From assembly GCA_009760855.2 (NCBI GenBank), contig WPIO01000112.1, forward strand, positions 358,501 to 422,500: a DNA stretch of 64,000 nucleotides. The letters are read 5' to 3'. Made by a program: the position numbers and the translations under genes. This DNA is from Cristatella mucedo (lineage: Eukaryota; Bryozoa; Phylactolaemata; Cristatellidae). Position 1 is the stretch's first letter. Every line of letters starts with the position of its first letter. A model generated the notes under the pieces. That model was not told the origin of the DNA, did no database searches, and worked only from the letters and a program-made list of their open reading frames with translations. Shown one piece after another: positions 42,846 through 64,000 of this stretch.

Positions 42846-45075
42846 ACCACTAAATACTACACTAAAAATCCTTCGCCCTAAGCTAAAAAGATAGATAACT
42901 AAAAACAACCAAAAACGTGTTTATTTACCATACTACAAACATATGCTGGCGACCATGTTGAACAGTCTGTTATGAGCACCGTGCCTATAGCAGAACTTGG
43001 CATTGCTGTATGAACAAACGAGACCATATTAGCTGGAAGTTATGCAGGGAATTGCTCATCGTTGGGCTGTCTGGTCGAGAGGCTGCTAGAGTAGAGATCT
43101 TACTCACTCAGCACAGGCTGAAGCTTCGTCCTGACTTAAGGAAACAATTTATTTCTTGATTATTAAGCCCCACTAAGCCTCCATGCAACAATATTTCGTG
43201 TTATGACCATTTCCAAGCTCCACATCCAAGCACCATCTATTACTAGCTGCTTCTTTGATTGCTTGTAGCATGCATTTACCTTAAGAGGAAACTTTTGTCA
43301 TTTCATTCGTCAGTTCATTAGTGCTAAGTATACAAAGGCAATTCACACGGACGCCCTATGAACCACACGGACTGCCTACACCTATGTGAAAAGTAATCTA
43401 CAACTTGTTTGCTCAGGTGGTGCTACGGCGACACGTGCTGGGTCTAAACGATCAGATGCTTAACCATGATGCAACTTCTGTCCCAGGACAGCTGCATAAG
43501 ATTTAGGGCAAGCAATACGATAAGACTTCTATTTGTACCCATTACAACGAAAACAACCTCAAGGGTAATTGCTTTCGTGGCGAGAGTGTAGTTCTGTGCC
43601 AACAGACTTCCATCAAATCAAGTTTTTGGATCAAGCGATCGTTTTGGCAGACCAGGTGAAGACAAAGCAGTGAAAGGAATGGAAACATGGCAAAATAAAC
43701 AATTGTACTCATTAATCTCTGGTCGGCAGCCATCTTTGATGTGAAAGGAAAGCATGAAGTCGAACCCAAGGCCTCGAACTCAAGATGCTGAGGCCGGCAT
43801 TTATGCTTGAGCAGCTGGTTCTCGGACGTGGGATATAAAGTAGCAACAGGCTTGGCTTCACCCTAATATCCGTGTGATCAAGGAACTCCCCATTAAGGGC
43901 GACACAGAATAGAAAGACTCTGCGATTCTGTTTCTCTCGGCCAGCGTAGCTGTCTCTACAGTTCGCCATCTCTTGACAGCACCAGCAGCAGCAGCTGCTG
44001 CCGAACGAAGCTTCTCGGTGGTTCGGTCAGGGTGCGACCCGACGTCCTTACCAAACCTGCCTCGCTGAGCCTACGCTCAGCAATCGAGACGAACCGAGCG
44101 GTCAGGGGGAAGCGCTGGCGAAATAGTTGACGGTGCCGGTAAACCAGAAAGGACAGCGAATCGGCGATAAAAATGCTGCGAGTGTATGCCAGATCCTGGG
44201 GTGATCGCCGGCTGGTTCGCGAGGCGCCACGCCTCACACAGCAGGTGATTTTTTTCAAGATCAACCACCATGCTAGCAGGTCGACGCGAAGGAAGTGTGC
44301 GTCAAATAGGGACAGACAATTGGCACACGGTCACCCCGAGGCATTTGAAACTAATCGGTCGACCAGCTGCGAACGGTCAGACCGAAGTGGGCCGGTTCTG
44401 AGGCTGATGGCGACGAGTACTCACTCATTTCCGGCGCGGCAGAAGCGACGGCAGTAGTCGGCGTCGGTCGGATGAAACCGCGTCTTCCTTTAGCCTGGAC
44501 TCTCTACAACATGTAAACCACCGCGATCACACACCCAGCGGCTCTCTGGGGCGGATTACGAATCCGAACGCGTCAGCAGGAGGCCAACGCGCGCCTTCCT
44601 TCGCTTTGCGCGTGCGTTATCGCAAGAAGTTACCGCTTCATACACGCTGGAGCTCGCTCACTGTCTGACTCGGTGAAGAAACGAGCAGCCGTGGTATGCG
44701 GGAGTGGGGGGGGATCTACCCGGACCCTTCGTGACCACTCAGCGGTCGCGACACTCAGGTTAACACCGGAAGTGAACCTCCGGGTGACTCATGGACAGCC
44801 TACCAAAGTCTTATAAGGCGGTCGCGAAAAACCGAAAAAACTCTGTGCGAGGTCTAGGTGCGAGCTTCCTCGTGCTTGAAGTGTACGGTTTTGCTACGGC
44901 ACACACACTACGGGTGACGGTGAGGGACGCGAGGTCACGTGATTGGGAGTTGGCTATCTACCCTTCAGGCCGCAGCTGTCGCCTAGCGTGAGCGTGCGCA
45001 GTCGTGTTTAGCTACCCCTCGCGGGACTAACTGTATCCGCGCTGAGGCCGGCTCAGTAGCTACCGCCGCTCCGGT
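42846..45075. promoter_or_regulatory. Head-to-head intergenic interval, CpG-rich on its right side
   Basis: The interval separates the kinase gene (minus) from TTYH (plus). From about 44.0 kb CpG dinucleotides become frequent, continuing to about 45.9 kb. This looks like a CpG-island promoter and could be bidirectional. No TATA box or initiator is claimed. Confidence 0.5.
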
Positions 45076-62075
<17,000 letters not shown>

Positions 62076-63052
62076 GTGAGTGGGCGCGCGAGCTAGCGCA
62101 CAAGCACAGCGGCATGCGCTCAAGGCCCTTGAGTCTGGCACTTGGCCTGCATTTGCTCTTACCCTGCTCTCACCCTTACCGTGCTTGCCTGCCCCACCCC
62201 CATTTATGCGCCTCCAAGCGCAGGTCATCTATCAGCCCCACCCCACAGCCGGTGAGAGTTGACTGGCCGCACCCTGTCGAGTTGGTGCATCAGAGGATCG
62301 CGCACTCGACCGCATCCCATGACGACAATTTGCGCAACCATCTGGCTAACCAATGCTCGGGGACATTGTTTAGGAGGGAGTCAAGAGTCGTTTACAAAAC
62401 CGGCTGACGATTTGGGAAGTGACACACGGTGGAAAGTAAAAAACAGGGTGGTGGTATGTGACGGTCAGATCGGGAATAGGCTGAGTAGCCTAAAGCTGTT
62501 GACCTCCGGTGACATGGTGGCTTAATTACCCAGCCATGCCCAATTGCCATGGGCACGTCAGCTGATTCGTTGGTGCCTGGAGGGGGGCCGAAGTTGTTAT
62601 ACCGACTTACTCTCTTTGAGGCTCCCTCTCCACCGTATGCCTGGGCGGTTCCTGCACTGCCTACCCGTGCGATTCGGTTAAGGCCGTCCGGTAGGGTGCT
62701 GTAGTCACTGAGAGACCAGCCTTTCAAGAGAACCGGTTTAGGAAGGTCTGCGCCCGGGCCGGCACCTAAGCAGTCTGTACCTGCTGTGACCTTCCCGGTT
62801 GCATTTGTTTTCGAGCTGTGGCCTCGTGCTCAGGTAATCTGACCGATGCTCACCCAGCCTTCTTACTACTCGAGGGTCCTTTTTCTTCTTTTTTTTATGT
62901 GACACTTAAGATGGCCACAATATAGAAATGCTTAAAATGTGCTCTGAAACGTTGTGGCTTTGGTTCTATGAAATGAATGTTTTGTGGTTAAGGCAATTTG
63001 CCACATGGAATATGCTTCCGGTTCCACACGCCATCTTCCGAGCAACTTTTCA
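62076..63052. other. TTYH intron after exon 5, no further exon recognised
   Basis: No frame resembling TM4 or the second ectodomain half of TTYH was found, so the next exon is probably beyond 64000. Confidence 0.5.
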
Positions 63053-63767
63053 ATATTATAATAATAATAATAATAATATTGCACTTGATAAAGCGCCCTC
63101 AGAGAACTTAATCTCTTTCTAGGCGCTTTACATTTGCTGCAAAGTGATACGCAATAGAATGGTAAGTAAAATCATGCTTGAAAAACAAACAAAATGAATA
63201 ACATGGTTAGGGGTGACATGCACAGGGTCAGCATGCAAATGTGGTTAGTGGCAGCATGAACAGTGTCAGCACGCATAAGCACATCGAGGACGAATCACAA
63301 GGACCCACTAAATGCTGTCCTAAATAGGTATGTTTTTAAGTTTCTTTTAAATGTGGTCAGGTCAGGGGATGTTCTGATGCAGGTCGGGAGGGAGTTCCAG
63401 GCTGTGGGAGCATACGAGCTAAATGCACGGTCTCCAAAGGATTTAAGGTTTGTACGAGGTATTTCTAGACTGTTGGATTCCGAAAAGCGAGTGGTACGAT
63501 GCTTTGCCTGATGGGGTAGTATATCTGAAAGATAGGCTGGAGCCATAGAATGAAGAGACCTAAAAGTGAGCGACAAAACCTTGAAGTCAATCCGTTGCTT
63601 GACTGGTAACCAGTGCAGGTCGGCGAGAAGTGGAGTAATGTGGCAACTGCGACGCTCACGACAGACAAGCCTAGCTGCAGAGTTTTGCACCAGCTGCAAT
63701 CGCCTGATCGCACATGCTGGTAGGCCAGTAAGCAGTGAGTTGCAGAAGTCGAGACGAGATGTCACGA
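63053..63767 (-). mobile_element. LINE-1 5'-truncated copy
   Basis: (AAT)n, CACTTGATAAAGCGCCCTCA, CTAGGCGCTTTACATTTGCT, 3' UTR and a C-terminal domain open from TSRLDFCNSLLTGLPACAIR to the end. The frame is intact over the whole fragment, which suggests a recent insertion. Confidence 0.9.
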
Positions 63768-64000
63768 ATATTTCTATGAAAAAGAAACCCACCCCCTCCC
63801 CTCCCCCATTGTGCCGTTCCAGTGTGTGTAGCCTGTGAGGCGCCCACTCTTGAATGCCCGTGCTTAGGGTGGCTATGCATAATAGTGTTTCGGAGTGTAT
63901 CTACATATTTTGTAAATCTGACCACGACTTTCTCTTCTGCGTAAGTTTTCAGTCGAGGCTGCAAGCGAAGGAAGCGTGACACTGTGTCAACAGTATCGCA
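63768..64000. other. TTYH intron sequence at the window edge
   Basis: A C-rich stretch (63790-63805), then unremarkable sequence; nothing recognised. Confidence 0.4.

Noticed and set aside
62080..62727. Next TTYH exon within the window
   Set aside because: No frame resembles TM4 or the second ectodomain half in the phase required after 62075.

Overview
This is nuclear genomic DNA of an animal, probably an invertebrate. Three spliced genes with conserved metazoan products are spread over about 53 kb, with large introns full of LINEs, tRNA-like SINEs and microsatellites. There is no operon structure, rRNA or CRISPR array, and no convincing functional tRNA gene. The species cannot be fixed from the sequence.

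Left edge (1-8.6 kb): the 3' half of a dead hAT transposon ends at a recognisable terminal repeat at 1709. It abuts a minus-strand Ty3/gypsy remnant (gag, primer binding site, probable LTR). Several 5'-truncated LINE copies follow, one split by a SINE.

Gene 1 (8.7-21.9 kb, plus strand) is the large U2 snRNP auxiliary factor subunit, U2AF2/U2AF65. Eight exons join in phase into 440 residues: a short RS region, the U2AF35-binding tryptophan segment, RRM1, RRM2 and a C-terminal UHM. Intron 4 carries a 32-copy, 23-bp minisatellite.

Gene 2 (26.4-36.4 kb, minus strand) is a MAP kinase kinase of the MKK3/MKK6 class. Seven exons encode 315 residues covering the whole kinase domain; the N-terminal exon or exons were not confidently found. 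Gene 3 (45.08 kb to beyond the right edge, plus strand) is a Tweety-homologue (TTYH) membrane protein. Five exons give the first 244 residues, and one intron has a GC donor. Genes 2 and 3 are head to head around a GC/CpG-rich interval at about 44-46 kb.

Repeats: two non-LTR families recur. 'LINE-1' (a label for this window only, CR1/L2-like, RT with YADD) ends in (TTA)n. 'LINE-2' ends in a TTACA-type pentanucleotide. Two tRNA-like SINE families ('SINE-B' and 'SINE-C') are scattered throughout. SINE-C and LINE-1 share a 3' stem-loop, the clearest candidate for a functional LINE/SINE retrotransposition partnership here. Other repeats are a Tc1/mariner scrap, telomere-like tracts, long CT/GT arrays and a perfect C10G10 palindrome.

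All gene models rest on reading frame, splice consensus and family resemblance. No transcript evidence or database search was available.
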